Counted from the stretch's first letter, positions 1-12,493 are shown. The stretch: DNA of 64,000 nucleotides from Cryptomeria japonica (GCF_030272615.1 NC_081412.1:689074083-689138082), one strand, 5' to 3'. Made by a program: numbers and translations. The notes: generated from the sequence alone by a model not told the origin.

Positions 1-813
1 GTTCTTCCTTTGAAAGATAAAACTAATGTCTTTCCTCAAGAAGATTCCCAACCCATCCCTATGGATGTGACTATGTCTATATCTAATAAACTTCCTAAAG
101 GTAGACCTATACCTCCTCGTCATGATGGACTTGGTCTCCTTCCTAAACCAGATATTCCTCCTTTATATGGAGCAGTTCCTCCTCCTTCCTCTTATAGAGA
201 GAAGAGACCATCTTCTTCTCCTATTGTCCAACCTAAGAGACCACAACCTAAACACCCAAGTGATAAGGATGAAAACATTCCTCTTCCTCAATCTTCTCAA
301 CTTCCTACTAAGACTAGATGAAATCATTCTGCACGTGAACGCCGACGAAAGCTTCATCTTAGAGCTTGTGCAGTTGCTTCTCAAACTTTGCAATCCCCAA
401 AAACACCTTCAGCTAGTATTATTCCATTTTCTCCTCAGCCGAAAATTGAGCCAAAATCTCCTAAACATGAGATGCATGATGGTTTTGATCCTGTGCGAGT
501 TAAAGATCCTATTTTTATAAATCTTGATGATGATATAGATGAAAATGTTATTCATGATGAAAATGTTACTTCTTTTCATTCTGATAGTGAATATGAATAT
601 GTTGATGTTGATAACCATTTATCTAATGAATTTTCTAAAGCACTTATCCTAGCTCCTAGACAAGAACAACGTGGCTTGGAACATGAACATATCCCTTGTT
701 TGGATCTTGTGATAGCTCCATCTGCTGTGTTGGATGTTCCTCCTCTAGCGTGTTCTTTGCCTTCACGAAATATTGATCAACAAGATCGGGGGGTGGATGA
801 CGCGCTAGACTAG
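1..813 (+). pseudogene. 3' part of family L gag/protease-like ORF (broken)
   Basis: This is the C-terminal part of the long ORF found intact on the minus strand at 54627-58037. Both contain the blocks DKTNVFPQEDSQPIPMDV and RPIPPRHDGLGLLPKP, and both end in DRGVDD(A/V)LD followed by a stop. The reading frame runs from base 1 to the TAG ending at 813, interrupted by one in-frame TGA at 319-321. The intact copy has Arg (CGN) there, so a CpG-type C-to-T change explains the stop. A short stretch after the stop (HLRACAVASQ) differs in length from the intact copy. The 5' portion lies outside the window. No polymerase domain is present. The stretch is Pro/Ser-rich, then basic, then acidic, and its function is unknown. 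Confidence 0.85.
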
Positions 814-1567
814 TTTCATTAGCATAGCAAACTCTCTCCTCCTCTCTTGATCTCTTTTGTTACTTCTTCTATGTGTTATTCTCATTCTTCTATTTGTTGT
901 CCTTAGTGTTGTCTACTTGAGGATGATGCAAAGCATTGAGATCTCTCTTGGTCTCTCTCATGTTGACTCAAAAGACACATGTGTTCCCTTCTTCTAGGTG
1001 ACCTTCCTTGATTGGGGAATGAAGAACAATTATGCATACATACATATGATATACATGAATTATCATACAACATACTGACCCCAAGGAAAGAGAAGTCACC
1101 TTGTGCTTTGTGTTTTGTGTCTATTATCCTTGGGCTTATCTCACACTTGGGGGCTAAATCCTTGTGATAACGTGCTCCTTTCCTTTCTCATTTCCTATAT
1201 GTATCACTACCTTAAAGCAATCACCCCCAATGAGGCGTGTGCGATCACTTTAACGTAGGGGGGCATACACCCCATTCATATCTCTTCAAGATACTTGAAA
1301 ATTTCTTGGCAAATTTAGCTTTGCCTTGAAAATTTTTGATATTTTTCTTGCATGACTCATAGTGAGGGAACCTTACTACAGATAGTCATGGTTCTCCCTC
1401 GTGATCTTCCCTTTTACTTTTTCAATCGAAGTCGTAAGATCCTTAGTCCATTGGGGGCTTGGTGTATCTTGCCTCCTTGACATGGTGAAAGTCTTTCAAT
1501 GTTGTTTCCTTGTACTTTACCAGAAGTATGGGCGTACGCTTATACTCCCGCTAAAGTGGGGGCTAAA
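814..1567 (+). other. 3' non-coding region and polypurine tract of family L element
   Basis: No ORF is present. The segment matches the reverse complement of 53887-54626 almost end to end. It holds two imperfect stem-loops, near 1213-1258 and 1519-1556. It ends in the purine run AAGTGGGGGCTAAA, which directly abuts the LTR start TGTAGC and is the likely polypurine tract for plus-strand priming. Confidence 0.75.
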
Positions 1568-1950
1568 TGTAGCATCTTAAAATTGTGACACTTGCAATTT
1601 CAACTGCATTTGGGTCTTCACGATGGCGGCACAACGTTGAACCTGAATGGAGACCCCGAAACCTGTTTGCGACATCAAAAACTGCATATTTCTGTACCTT
1701 GGCCTGATCCTCCTTGCACCCTGCTGTCCCGGGAGGTGGGACCATGGCGCCCAGTGCCCTGGTCCTTCAGGACCATGGCGCCTAGCACCCTAGTCCCCCA
1801 AGACCATGGCGCCCAACGCCCTGGTCCCTGGCCCTATTTTGGGCCCGGTCTCTTGTTGGGCATCGGGTCTTTAAGTTTGCAATTTGGAAAATAATGTTCC
1901 TAGGTCAGCCTAAGGTCAAAAAAATTAGTCTCCTAACCCTAATTGACAAG

Positions 1951-1957
1951 TATATAA
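1951..1957 (+). promoter_or_regulatory. LTR TATA box
   Basis: TATATAAA lies mid-LTR and is conserved in both minus-strand copies (53526-53533 and 60062-60069). Transcription would start roughly 30 bp downstream, defining the U3/R boundary. This is inferred from position and sequence only. Confidence 0.55.
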
Positions 1958-2017
1958 ACTACATTTCCCCTCCCAGAAAAGGGAGGAAAAACATATGTGT
2001 GCAAGAGGCGGAAGCGA

Positions 2018-2075
2018 TATTCAAACATTCAAACATTCAAACATTCAAGCATTCAAGCATTCCTTCAAGCAATTG
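2018..2075 (+). repeat. ATTCAAAC/ATTCAAGC minisatellite in LTR
   Basis: Six or so near-perfect tandem copies of an 8-9 bp ATTCAAAC/ATTCAAGC unit. The other two family L LTRs have only two or three copies here, so the array expanded in this copy. Confidence 0.7.
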
Positions 2076-2827
2076 AGTATTCTAAGTCTCCATTCAAGGC
2101 TAAGTGTTGCATTCAAGAAAAGGATTCAACCATTGAAGAGGAGATCACCTACAACATACAACATACAACATCATTACACCTTCGCATGTAAGAATACAAA
2201 CATTCTTACAACAAGGTATCAGTACTTGTTTACATTACAAACATTTACATTTACAACATTCTCATTTTTTGGTTAATTCCAAAACCGGGGTTTGACCTAA
2301 AGGCAAACCCCTAATCCCTAACCCCCCAATCATCCTCTCTTTTCTATGTGTAGGTTGTAGGTACGCGGCTGTGATTGAAGATCTGGAATCCTTGTGCAGA
2401 GACGAACAGATCCCCCTTCGTTTCGTGGATTTTTCGGAGGACCGTGTGCACTCCGGGCACCATCGTCCCGTCAACTTTCGCTCAAATTTGCAGAACAACA
2501 TCATCTCGACATTTTACTGCTAATTTTAGGTCCACAGCTTTATCCCGTATCCCTATCTCCGTTTATAAGCAAATCTTTCTTACTTTACATGTACTCCTAG
2601 TTCAATCTTTCTATCTACATTCTTTACAAAAGAGGGTATCCTTGATGTCTCAACCCTTGAAACTCATTTAGAATCCAGTCTTGCATTGTGTGGGATTGGA
2701 TCTTGTGAGTTTCAAACCCTCTTTTGAATGTAAAGTCCCTCCTAAGTGAAAACCGTCAATCCTAGTGACCTCCTTTCTCTCTCCTTGGAGTGGGGGGAAC
2801 ACCTGGGGTTCGATTTTCCTCTTTACA

Positions 2828-4997
2828 GTTACAATATTAAGATAATTTGGAGTTATCTAAGAACTTTAATAACACAGCGGAAGGATAAACGAACCTAAGG
2901 AGTTTCCCAACGTGATTACATAACCTTACACCTAACTCAACTCGCGTCAAATGATCCAATAAGCTGGATATCTTAATTATGAGATAATGCCTAAGACATG
3001 GACATATATTTATGTTCGATAAATTGACGTCTTGGAATCTTAGGAAACGCCCATTTACTTTGGGTGGTTAGGAGGCCATCGTGAGGTTATTTACTCAATG
3101 CACTTTAAAACATAATTAATTTAAGAGGCCTCCCTTAAGGTTCAATGTGATTAATATACCGAAGTTCATTCATTTGGTTTTAAGATATCCACCCACATTT
3201 GATATCTTTCTTAAATATTAAAAGTATGGCTAATAAGATGAGATTCGTTCATTAAGGATTAAACTTCCATTAATAGAGTGAGGTCCCTTCATTTGAATTC
3301 AAGCACAACCAACTAATGAGTCGTAGTTCTTTTATGGAGGATAAAGTGTAAGTAGCCATAGAGTTCATTCATTGAAGTTTTAATAATGCTAAAAGAAGGA
3401 GCTCAATTCATTAAGGTGAAAATGTAATAGGGACGCATGAGTTCATCCCTTTAGTTAAAATATAGTTAGCAAGATGATATTCATTATTACAAGATCAAAA
3501 TATAAGTTCATAGTGACATTCTTCCATTAGGATTAGAATATAACTATCTTGTTGCATGTCACTCTTTTTAGTTAAATGTAGTTAATATGAAGAGATACAT
3601 TTTCTAAGATTAAGATATAAACAACTATACAAATTCTTCCCTTTCCAGTTCAATTTTAGCAATCATAAGAGAATTCTTTTATTAGGGTTATAATTATGGA
3701 TAAATAGTTGAGTTCACCCAATTATCAAGATAGTTTGGTAAAGATTATTTGTTAAGTTTAAGACGTGAAATAGCTAAACAAATCCATCCAATATAGCGAA
3801 ATATAATTAACATGGCGATACTCATTTAAGAAGATAAAAGTAAATACCTATATGATGTTCATCCTTTAGATTTCAAATTAGAAAATTACGACATTAGTAC
3901 TAACTTTGTTACCCATACACATTCGATCAATTTACCAAATTATATCAAGATAAAACAATAATGGTATCCTAATGAGATTCTTTCCACCATTACTTCCTTT
4001 AATTAACATAAACCAAATACTTTTCCATAATCATACTTACAATGTTTTATGACCTGATTTCTACATTTATCAAGATGACTGAATTTATACCCTTTGATTT
4101 AGCTTCATTAAATTCCCATGATACACTTACATAATGCAACCATACATGATAACTTAAACTATGAAATAAGAGTGACACAAGCATCGCATAACACATATAT
4201 GATCTCGGAGTTTACCCCTAAGGCTACATCTCCGGGTCTGCTCAACTGCAAGACCCTTCTGCCAATAAAATTTGTTTAGGGATTACATAAGTTATATGAC
4301 ATATACATTTCTGCCTTTTAGGCAAACACAACCATAATACAAATGACCACTTCGGTCAGTAAATACATCTCTACAAGTTTTCCAACCAAGTTCACATAAA
4401 TGAGCATCACTCGTCCAGATATGTTACTTAATCCTTAGATAAACATCATTGACATATTGGTTTAGAACTATACACTAGTACCCCTCTGTAGCAACACAAC
4501 TATACCCTATTCAAAAGAAAATATACTTTGGAAGGAGACTTTGAAATGAAAGAAAACGCTCCCCAATGATTTATAAATCTCTTGTGTATATATATGAAGC
4601 AAGTATACGTGAATCTTAATTTATATCTAGCCGATTAAAATTAACGTCTGAGCACTAAGGGTTAATTCACTGACAGTATTCGTTACAAAGGGACCAAGAA
4701 GCCACATATAATTAATATTATATATTGATATATGGATTACCTAAAATAATGTTTATTAAACACCCACATTTAACCATAGTTAATAATTAATAATTATTAA
4801 TGCCATATATATAAATCAGAGTGTAGCAAAAACGTATATTACTATATGGGTTATCTAAATATCAATTATCTAAATTCCAAATATTATTTAATACTCAAAT
4901 TAAATAATATTAAATAAATAAAGAAAAAAAAGACTAAATTTAAATAATTAAAAAACTCCATTTAATTTTTATTTTTTTTAATTTACTAACATATCAT
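2828..4997. other. AT-rich non-coding sequence, possibly the distal part of the family A LTR
   Basis: No ORF of note. It lies between the family L LTR and the region duplicated at 10110-12348, and is not itself duplicated in the window. It may be the rest of a long (>4 kb) minus-strand gypsy LTR that is truncated in the second copy, or unrelated flank. About 3110-3850 is a degenerate tandem array, listed separately. Confidence 0.4.
3110..3850. repeat. Highly degenerate ~40-bp tandem array
   Basis: A motif resembling GAGTTCATTCATTAAGG followed by an AT-rich TTAAAATATAGTTA block recurs roughly every 38-45 bp. Examples begin near 3241, 3283, 3360, 3400, 3435, 3475 and 3510. Units are heavily diverged, so boundaries and copy number are approximate. 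Confidence 0.45.
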
Positions 4998-5073
4998 TAA
5001 TTTATTGTTTTTTTTTTCTTTTAAAACAATAAATAAAAACTGATATAAAAAAAAATATTAAATTGGGGTTACC

Positions 5074-5091
5074 CACGTGGACCCCCACGTG
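5074..5091. promoter_or_regulatory. Paired CACGTG G-boxes in LTR
   Basis: Two CACGTG palindromes 12 bp apart (5074-5079 and 5086-5091), retained in copy 2 at 10194-10199 and 10206-10211. CACGTG is the core bound by plant bZIP/bHLH factors. Regulatory use here is inference. Confidence 0.4.
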
Positions 5092-5100
5092 GGCCCCCTT

Positions 5101-5230
5101 GGTAGCGCTGCTACCAAATGGTAGTAGGCCGCTACCTCTGGTAGCGCTGCTACCATTTGGTAGCAGTTCACTACCAATGGTAGCGCTACTACCAACTGGT
5201 AGCAGTGCTACCCTTGGTAGCCCATTACCT
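5101..5230. repeat. Self-complementary GGTAGC/GCTACC array, copy 1
   Basis: GGTAGC and its complement GCTACC alternate about every 8-18 bp, as in GGTAGCGCTGCTACC, so almost any unit can pair with its neighbour. GC-rich in an AT-rich setting. Confidence 0.85.
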
Positions 5231-7188
5231 CCCAGCCGTATGGGGTTGTAATAAAATTTATTTTCCTATTTTTTTTTTTTAAATAACAATAACAGACCAA
5301 AAACAATCTGCCAAAATGTGCAGTCAAAATTTTCCCAGTCATGAAATACTCTCATAAAAATTATTTTTACTTATTGAATATATATATTTTTTAAAAAAAT
5401 AGTATATGTAAATATTGATAAAAAGATGAATAACTCACCAAAACAGCAGTCTAAAACACAGACTTAAAACATTTTCCAGCAAACCCCATTTTTTAAAACA
5501 ATCACAGTCATAGACATTTCTCTTTCTTTTTTTTTTCAGAATGTCAAGGGTTTCAAAATAATAGAGGAAATTGTTGAATAACCCTCCCATTAAGCAAATC
5601 TTTGGCACAAGGAAGCTCTCTTCTCACACAAAGATCCAACAAAACTAATCTTTAACAATTTTCTATAATGAAACTTACTCATGGGCAAACAATGGAAAAT
5701 CTGAAAAACCAAAATTGCAAGAACAACATACAAGCCCCTTTTCTCTTTTTTTTTTTTGGTTAAAAACAACTTAAACAAATCGATAAAAGAGATTCCTACC
5801 TCAACAAGCTTTCCTGGAAGGATTTTGATGATAAGCCCCCAAATCTGCTACTGTAAAACTCCATCTTTGTCCAAAATCCCCAATCTCCCTTCCAAAACCA
5901 TTTCTTTTCTTTTTTTTTCCCCAAAAAATGACCCAATCCAAGAACCCCCAAAAATATTTCAAAAACTAGGTTAAATGAGAAACCCCTCTTTTTGACCTAA
6001 TTTCCAATTTTGAATTTAAGCATTTATTTTTTAAAAATAAAAGAAATGAAAATGGAAATCATTCTTTTCCACTACTCAATAAATCTAACTCGTTTTATTC
6101 TAATTAAAATTAACATGCTTCTATCTCTTATTTAGTTTTAAATTTTAATTTCTCAATATTAATTTAGGCCTACATTATATTTCGAAACTATTGACCAGGG
6201 TAAAGCATTTAGATTAATTTAAATTTCCAAAAGTCAATCTTTTAGACTATATCGACTTTACAAGTTTAAAAATAATTTCCTTTAAATAATAAAATTTTTC
6301 CCCTTTCTTTTTCCAAAATGCGAAAATGATTAATTTATTTCTATTTCCAAATGACTTTAAATCTTTCCTTTCTAAAATGCATAACTCATTGAATTCGTTA
6401 TTTTTAAAATTAACTATTAAATTAACTCGCTACAACATAATAAAGCGACCTTTTTAATAAATGACTAATCTCTTGAAAGAAACCTATTTAATTCTAATTT
6501 TCTCAACTACAAATGTGTAAATGAGCACATTAATCCAAGTTAAATACTTTAAGCTTGCTACAATTATAATTAAAGTGATCTCTTTAACTTAACGATTAAT
6601 CATATAAAAGAAAACTACCTATTTTAAATTTCTAAATTACTAATGCATACCTCCACACATTAAATTGAATTAAATACTTAGGATAACAAACTCCACTTAC
6701 CTCGTGCAAGGCATGCAAACCAAGGAAGTCCACCAAATCACATGACACGCAACCCAATGAAAAGAAAGCCCCACGAACCACACACGATGCTCACCGGACC
6801 ATGGCTAAGGAAAGACGAGAGTTTTATGACCCCCAAATCCGAATTCTGAGGATGGAGGAGGTTTACTCAACCCTACGAATCTCGAAGGAGATGAACCTCA
6901 CCCTAGGCGGTGTTGTACCTGCAATCTCCTGCACCCATGAATCACGCAAGCATACATATACATATACATATTCAATGAAGGCGTTAGCTCGAGATTTATC
7001 ACAAGAGTTAAGAACAATTACATTTACACAAGAATCGATGCAAGAGCACAATAATAGGTATGCACAATTATTTATATTATCTAAACTATGCATTGCATCA
7101 CGTTTAACGTACCATTCAAGAATGCCACATAGGAAGTCAATCAAGGTCAAACAAGTTTCACAAGCCTGACTAGGGTAGGGGCATTATA

Positions 7189-7205
7189 TTCTCCCCCCCA
7201 GGCTC
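7189..7205 (-). other. Polypurine tract of family A element
   Basis: On the minus strand, GGAGCCTGGGGGGGAGAA abuts the LTR start. This fixes element orientation as minus. Confidence 0.65.
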
Positions 7206-10109
7206 CGACTTACTCCTGGAAGTCGCAAGGCTAAACGGAAGTCATACAACACGTGTTAGCCCTTAAACTCAATTAACAATTATCAATTTGCACAAACAAC
7301 TATTTTGTCAACTTTTTAGGACATTATTTATAAATCCTCTACGAATGTCATTATCCATTAACGGGATGCAACTAACATCATTCACATCTTAAAATATTCT
7401 AGAATTTACTCACAATCATAGTAGAGAAACGAGAATTTTCCTTTTTTTATTACACCAAATTAAAGTAATTAAAATATATAGACACAGTTATTATACCCAT
7501 TTATCAAACATGACAAGAAAATATGCCCTCAAGGTCAATTTCTTTCACCAATTCATCTCTTTCGCAAAACCTTATCGCATAGAACTAGCTTCAAATATCA
7601 ATTTCTACAACCAAGTTAACTTTCGGCAAATAAGAGCAACGTAAGAACTCAATTGTTTACACTTTTCAGACATACAAGAACCTTTCCAATGACTATGCCC
7701 CATAACATAGTGACAAGTTAATACCATTTAATCCATGATTACACATAATATCCATCCACAAGACTAGTTTGCACAACACAAAAGGCCATATGTGAGCATG
7801 TCTAATGCTCAGTCAAAGGTAACATATATGATCAACATCTCTATGCCTGCTCTCAAAACAAATACATGATCAACAATATCCATCATCTCACTCAAGGGCT
7901 TGATGGTGCTAGGGTACACCATAGTGGTGCTACCTTCCATGCAAGTCCCTCGTGAATACCCCTTGTTGCATAAGGTGTTTAGCCTCCAAGAGATAGTCAC
8001 CACTCATATGTAGGTAGTGGATCCTAGCTGTCTTACAGCCTCACATACCTCCATCCTCAAGGTTCCCTACATCTACTTCCTCGTATACACTCATCCAAGA
8101 CCGTCTCCTACGTTCTTGGAGAGGAATTCACATTGCAACACAAGACCAGCATATGAAAACAACAAGGATAAACTGGTTTAGCCACCAAAGTACAAAAGAA
8201 TGAAGATAATATTTGTCAATTCCAACAATAAAACAAGAAATAATTTCCAGATTTGCAACATCAAATCAAGTAAGATCAAGATTGCAAGTTCATGGCTAAA
8301 CTGTCAAGGTCAAAATAAAATAAATTGTTGGCCCACAAGGAAATAGATAAATAAATAAAAGAAAATCATAAGTGCACATTACATCACTACATGACTAGCA
8401 GCTAGCCACCAATGAGGAAGGAAGGGACAATCATCTAGCTATCCTAGTAGCTCATCATGTGGTGTGGTCAAGTCACACATCCACATGGCATGGTAGTGTG
8501 CACCTCGACATCACCCTGCATCACGTCGTCACGCGGCATGGCTCTACCCTATACCTATCAGTAGGCCGCATGGAAATGTCTACTACATCCCGCATCGTGT
8601 CTCAGCACGGCATGTCAATACTCCAAGCGGACTGGGCACGCAATGGATGTATCCCGCATGGCAGTGTACCTTGCGGATAAGGCACGCATCAGTCACACTC
8701 TGCATAGTGATGTTCCTCTCAGGATACTCGCCGTAAGCCAGAGGTATACATGGCTAAGGTCTACCCACAAGTCTACCAACACTAGTCCGTTGGCAACTCA
8801 TGTAAGAAAAATAACATGCCTCTCATGAAGACAAGGCAAAAGATGCTCCAATAAAATCCATCCATATGCTCAAGAACTGTCATCTATATGCTCAAAATAA
8901 AGGATAGGAATTAGGCTGGCACTCATGAACCTCGTAAATCGGTTCATCACAAGGGGAAGTATTGAGTACACCTATATTACAGTTTCATTACAAAACTATA
9001 TTTTTCCTCAAAATAGGGAAGCTAAAGTCACTTCGCGTTGACATTACTCGTACGCTGTTCATACTATTCAAGGAATGGTGACTTCTTCTACTACCCCTTC
9101 ACATACTGACTTATCAACAACCTGTGGGTTAGCACTCAGTAAGGAAACAAATAAGAAACATCACATAGATAGGTATGGTTTCCCATACTCATAAGCAAAC
9201 ATATTCCCCATGGTTGATTACTTCACCATCCCATGGGCACACATAGCAAGTATGGGTTTCTTACAACACACACAGAATAGCACCATTACTGGTTAGTCAC
9301 ATTTACGGGGAGTACTTTACATTATGCTAACATATACTTAAGGGAAGTTTTAATTATTCTTTACACATGAATCACTAAATAAAGTTTACTCTAGATCCAC
9401 GTACTGAAATCCTCAACAAATCAAATTTACACAAGGAAATAACATCATTCTGATATCTTTCTCAAATCTCACTAAGCATTTTCATTCACATTACTAACTA
9501 TGCAATTTTCTTTTCCAAGCGAAAAAAAAAATTTCCTCTTTCAATTAGAAGCCAAAAGCAAACATACAATTTCATATGCGTTATAACAAAATTTCTTCTT
9601 AAATCACTACACTCCAATTAGTATTTCAAAAACAACAAATCCTATATTTTAGGCAAGAGGAGGAAGAGAGTTGGAAAATCAACTATTTCCTACGAACACA
9701 CAAGAACTTCAAGATCACACCATATGCTCGGATATAAGTCTATCATTTTAGTTGCACGGTTTTCATTTCGCTATCTTTTAGGAAGGTGTCAAAGCATCCT
9801 AACATGACATTTCTAATCATTATTGTTGCACTATAATGTTCTAGTTTTCCGAATAAGAATTCAAGACAACCAAATTTTCTTTTGTAATACAAGTCTTCTT
9901 GAGAACAATCACCATTTGAAATACAATACAATACAATAATACATCAAATCTAACATTGAAAATTCATAATACGACAAGAAGGTAAATGAAGAGCTATCTA
10001 CTAGATATTACACATTTAATGCATACAAATTAACAAGTCTTTCATTTACTCTTTTCTAAACATAATAAGACAATTACCCATATCCAAAGCAAGTTAAAAG
10101 GTGCGTTAC
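7206..10109 (-). other. Non-coding interior of family A element
   Basis: About 2.9 kb between the two family A LTR segments. I find no gag, protease, RT, RNase H or integrase in any frame, and no primer-binding site next to 10110. The element is therefore non-coding or internally deleted. A degenerate CGCATGG...GTGTACC motif recurs between about 8480 and 8720. AT-rich otherwise. Confidence 0.55.
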
Positions 10110-10511
10110 TAATTTATTGTTTTTTTTTTTTTTTTCTTTTAAAACAATAAATAAAAACTGATATAAAAAAAAACATATTAAATTGGGGTTACTCACGTGG
10201 ACCCCCACGTGGGCCCCCTTGGTAGCCCATGCTACCATTGGTAGCGCTGCTACCAAATGGTAGCAGGTCGCTACCTCTAGTAGCGCTGCTACCATTTGGT
10301 AGTAGTTCACTACCAATGGTAGCGCTGCTACCAACTGGTAGCAGTGCTACCCTTGGTAGCCCATTACCTCCTAGCCATATGGGGTTGTAATAAAATTTAT
10401 TTTCCTATTTTTTTTTTTTAAATAACAATAACAGACCAAAAACAATCTGCCAAAATGTGCAATCAAAATTTTCTCAGTCATGAAATACTCTCATAAAAAT
10501 TATTTTTACTT

Positions 10512-10547
<36 letters not shown>

Positions 10548-12348
10548 TAAATAGTATATGTAAATATTGATAAAAAGATGAATAACTCACCAAAACAGCC
10601 CACACAGTCTGAAACACAGACTTAAAACATTTTCCAGCAAACCCCATTTTTTAAAACAATCACAGTCACAGACATTTCTCTTTCTTTTTTTTTTTCAGAA
10701 TGTCAAGGGTTTCAAAATAATAGAGGAAATTGTTGAATAACCCTCCCATTAAGCAAATCTTTGGCACAAGGAAGCTCTCTTCTCACACAAAGATCCAACA
10801 AAACTAATCTTTAACAATTTTCTACAATGAAACTTACTCATGGGCAAACAATGGAAAATCTGAAAAACCAAAATTGCAAGAACAACATACAAGCCCCTTT
10901 TCTCTTTTTTTTTTTTAGTTAAAAACAACTTAAACAAATCGATAAAAGAGATTCCTACCTCAACAAGCTTTCCTGGAAGGATTTTGATGATGAGCCCCCA
11001 AATCTGCTGCTGTAAAACTCCATCTTTGTCCAAGATCCCCAATCTCCCTTCCAAAACCATTTCTTTTCTTTTCTTTTTCCCCAAAAAATGACCCAATCCA
11101 AGAACCCCCAAAAATATTTCAAAAACTAGGTTAAATGAGAAACCCCTCTTTTTGACCTAATTTCCAATTTTGAATTTAAGCATTTATTTTTTTAAAATAA
11201 AAGAAATGAAAATGGAAATCATTCTTTTCTACTACTCAATAAATCTAACTTGTTTTATTCTAATTAAAATTAACATGCTTCTATCTCTTATTTAGTTTTA
11301 AATTTTAATTTCTCAATATTAATTTAGGCCTACATTATATTTCGAAACTATTGACCAGGGTAAAGCATTTAGATTAATTTAAATTTCCAAAAGTCAATCT
11401 TTTAGACTATATCGACTTTACAAGTTTAAAAATAATTTCCTTTAAATAATAAAAAATTTCCACTTTCTATTTCCAAAATGCGAAAATGATTAATTTATTT
11501 CTATTTCCAAATGACTTTAAATCTTTCCTTTCTAAAACGCATAACTCATTGAATTCGTTATTTTTAAAATTAACTATTAAATTAACTCGCTACAACATAA
11601 TAAAGTGACCTTTTTAATAAATGACTAATCTCTTGAAAGAAACCTATTTAATTCTAATTTTCTCAACTACAAATGCGTAAATGAGCACATTAATCCAAGT
11701 TAAATACTTTAAGCTTGTCACAATTATAATTAAAGTGATCTCTTTAACTTAATGATTAATCATATAAAAGAAAACTACCTATTTTAAACTTCTAAATTAC
11801 TAATGCGTACCTCCACACATTAAATTGAATTAAATACTTAGGATAACAAACTCCACTTACCCCGCGCAATGCACACAAACCGAGGAAGTCCACCAAATCA
11901 CACGACACGCAACCCAATGAAAAGAAAGCGCCACGAACCACACACGACGCTCACCGGACCATGGCTAAGGCAAGATGAGAGTTTTATGACCCCCAAATCC
12001 AAATTTTGAGGATGGAGGAGGTTTACTCAACCCTACGAATCTCGAAGGAGATGAACCTTGCCCTAGGTGGTGTTGTACCTGCAATCTCCTGCACCCATGA
12101 ATCACGCAAGCATACATATACATATACATATTCAATGAAGACGTTAGCTCGAGATTTATCACAAGAGTTAGGAACAATTACATTTACACAAGAATTGATG
12201 CAAGAGCACAATAATAGGTATGCACAATTATTTATATTATCTAAACTACACATTGCATCACGGTTAACCTACCATTCAAGAATGCCACATAGGAAGTCAA
12301 TGAAGGTCAAACGGGTTTCACAAGTCCGACTAGGGTAGGGGCATTACA
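10110..12348 (-). repeat. Family A gypsy-like LTR segment, copy 2 (5' LTR side)
   Basis: This 2.24-kb copy matches 4998-7188 with scattered substitutions. Differences include an expanded AT microsatellite (about 10519-10545) and one extra GGTAGC unit. Its minus-strand start TGTAATGCCCCTACCC is intact at 12348. The other end breaks off at 10110 within the homology, so its 3' end and the PBS are missing. At 12348 it abuts the last 22 bp of a copia 5' LTR. Confidence 0.75.
10221..10370. repeat. Self-complementary GGTAGC/GCTACC array, copy 2
   Basis: Same array as 5101-5230 with one additional GGTAGCCCATGCTACC unit at its left end, showing unit gain or loss between the LTRs. Confidence 0.85.
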
Positions 12349-12372
12349 CCCCCCTCTCATCTAACTAACAAT

Positions 12373-12384
12373 TGGTATCAGAGC
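12373..12384 (+). other. Primer-binding site (initiator tRNA-Met type)
   Basis: TGGTATCAGAGC lies two bases after the LTR end. It is complementary to the 3' end of plant initiator tRNA-Met, the standard copia primer. Confidence 0.9.
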
Positions 12385-12493
12385 CAGGACTCCAGAAGAA
12401 AAATTTTAAAGGTACTTGAGGCAAGATCCGAAGATGTATAAAAGGGATGCACCAAAGCTGAACAAGTCAAGTTTCACCACATGGTAGAAAAGG

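Larger units (their letters stand above)
1568..2827 (+). repeat. 3' LTR of plus-strand family L element
   Basis: This 1,260-bp LTR starts TGTAGCATC and ends CTCTTTACA. It is homologous along its length to the two 1,212-bp LTRs at 52675-53886 and 59211-60422 on the minus strand. The length difference comes mainly from extra copies of short repeats: three instead of two units of a ~31-bp GGCGCC-rich repeat (1741-1834) and an expanded ATTCAAAC run (about 2018-2075). The matching 5' LTR is outside the window, so the target duplication cannot be checked. Confidence 0.85.
4998..7188 (-). repeat. Family A gypsy-like LTR segment, copy 1 (3' LTR side)
   Basis: This 2.19-kb block is nearly identical to 10110-12348. 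Read on the minus strand it begins TATAATGCCCCTACCC, the usual TGTAATGCCCC type of gypsy LTR start with one change. It is preceded by a purine run at 7189-7205, so this is the 3' LTR of a minus-strand element. Its far end on the left is uncertain because homology with copy 2 stops at 4998. An ORF of about 120 codons (6801-7169) is conserved in both copies but has no recognisable domain, and I treat it as chance in LTR DNA. Confidence 0.75.

Noticed and set aside
2290-2330. Telomere-like CCCTAA words
   Set aside because: Only two or three imperfect copies inside an LTR, repeated identically in other LTR copies. Not a telomeric tract.
6801-7169. 122-codon ORF starting ATG, conserved at 12006-12338
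   Set aside because: It lies at the start of both family A LTRs, so conservation follows from LTR homology. No known domain.
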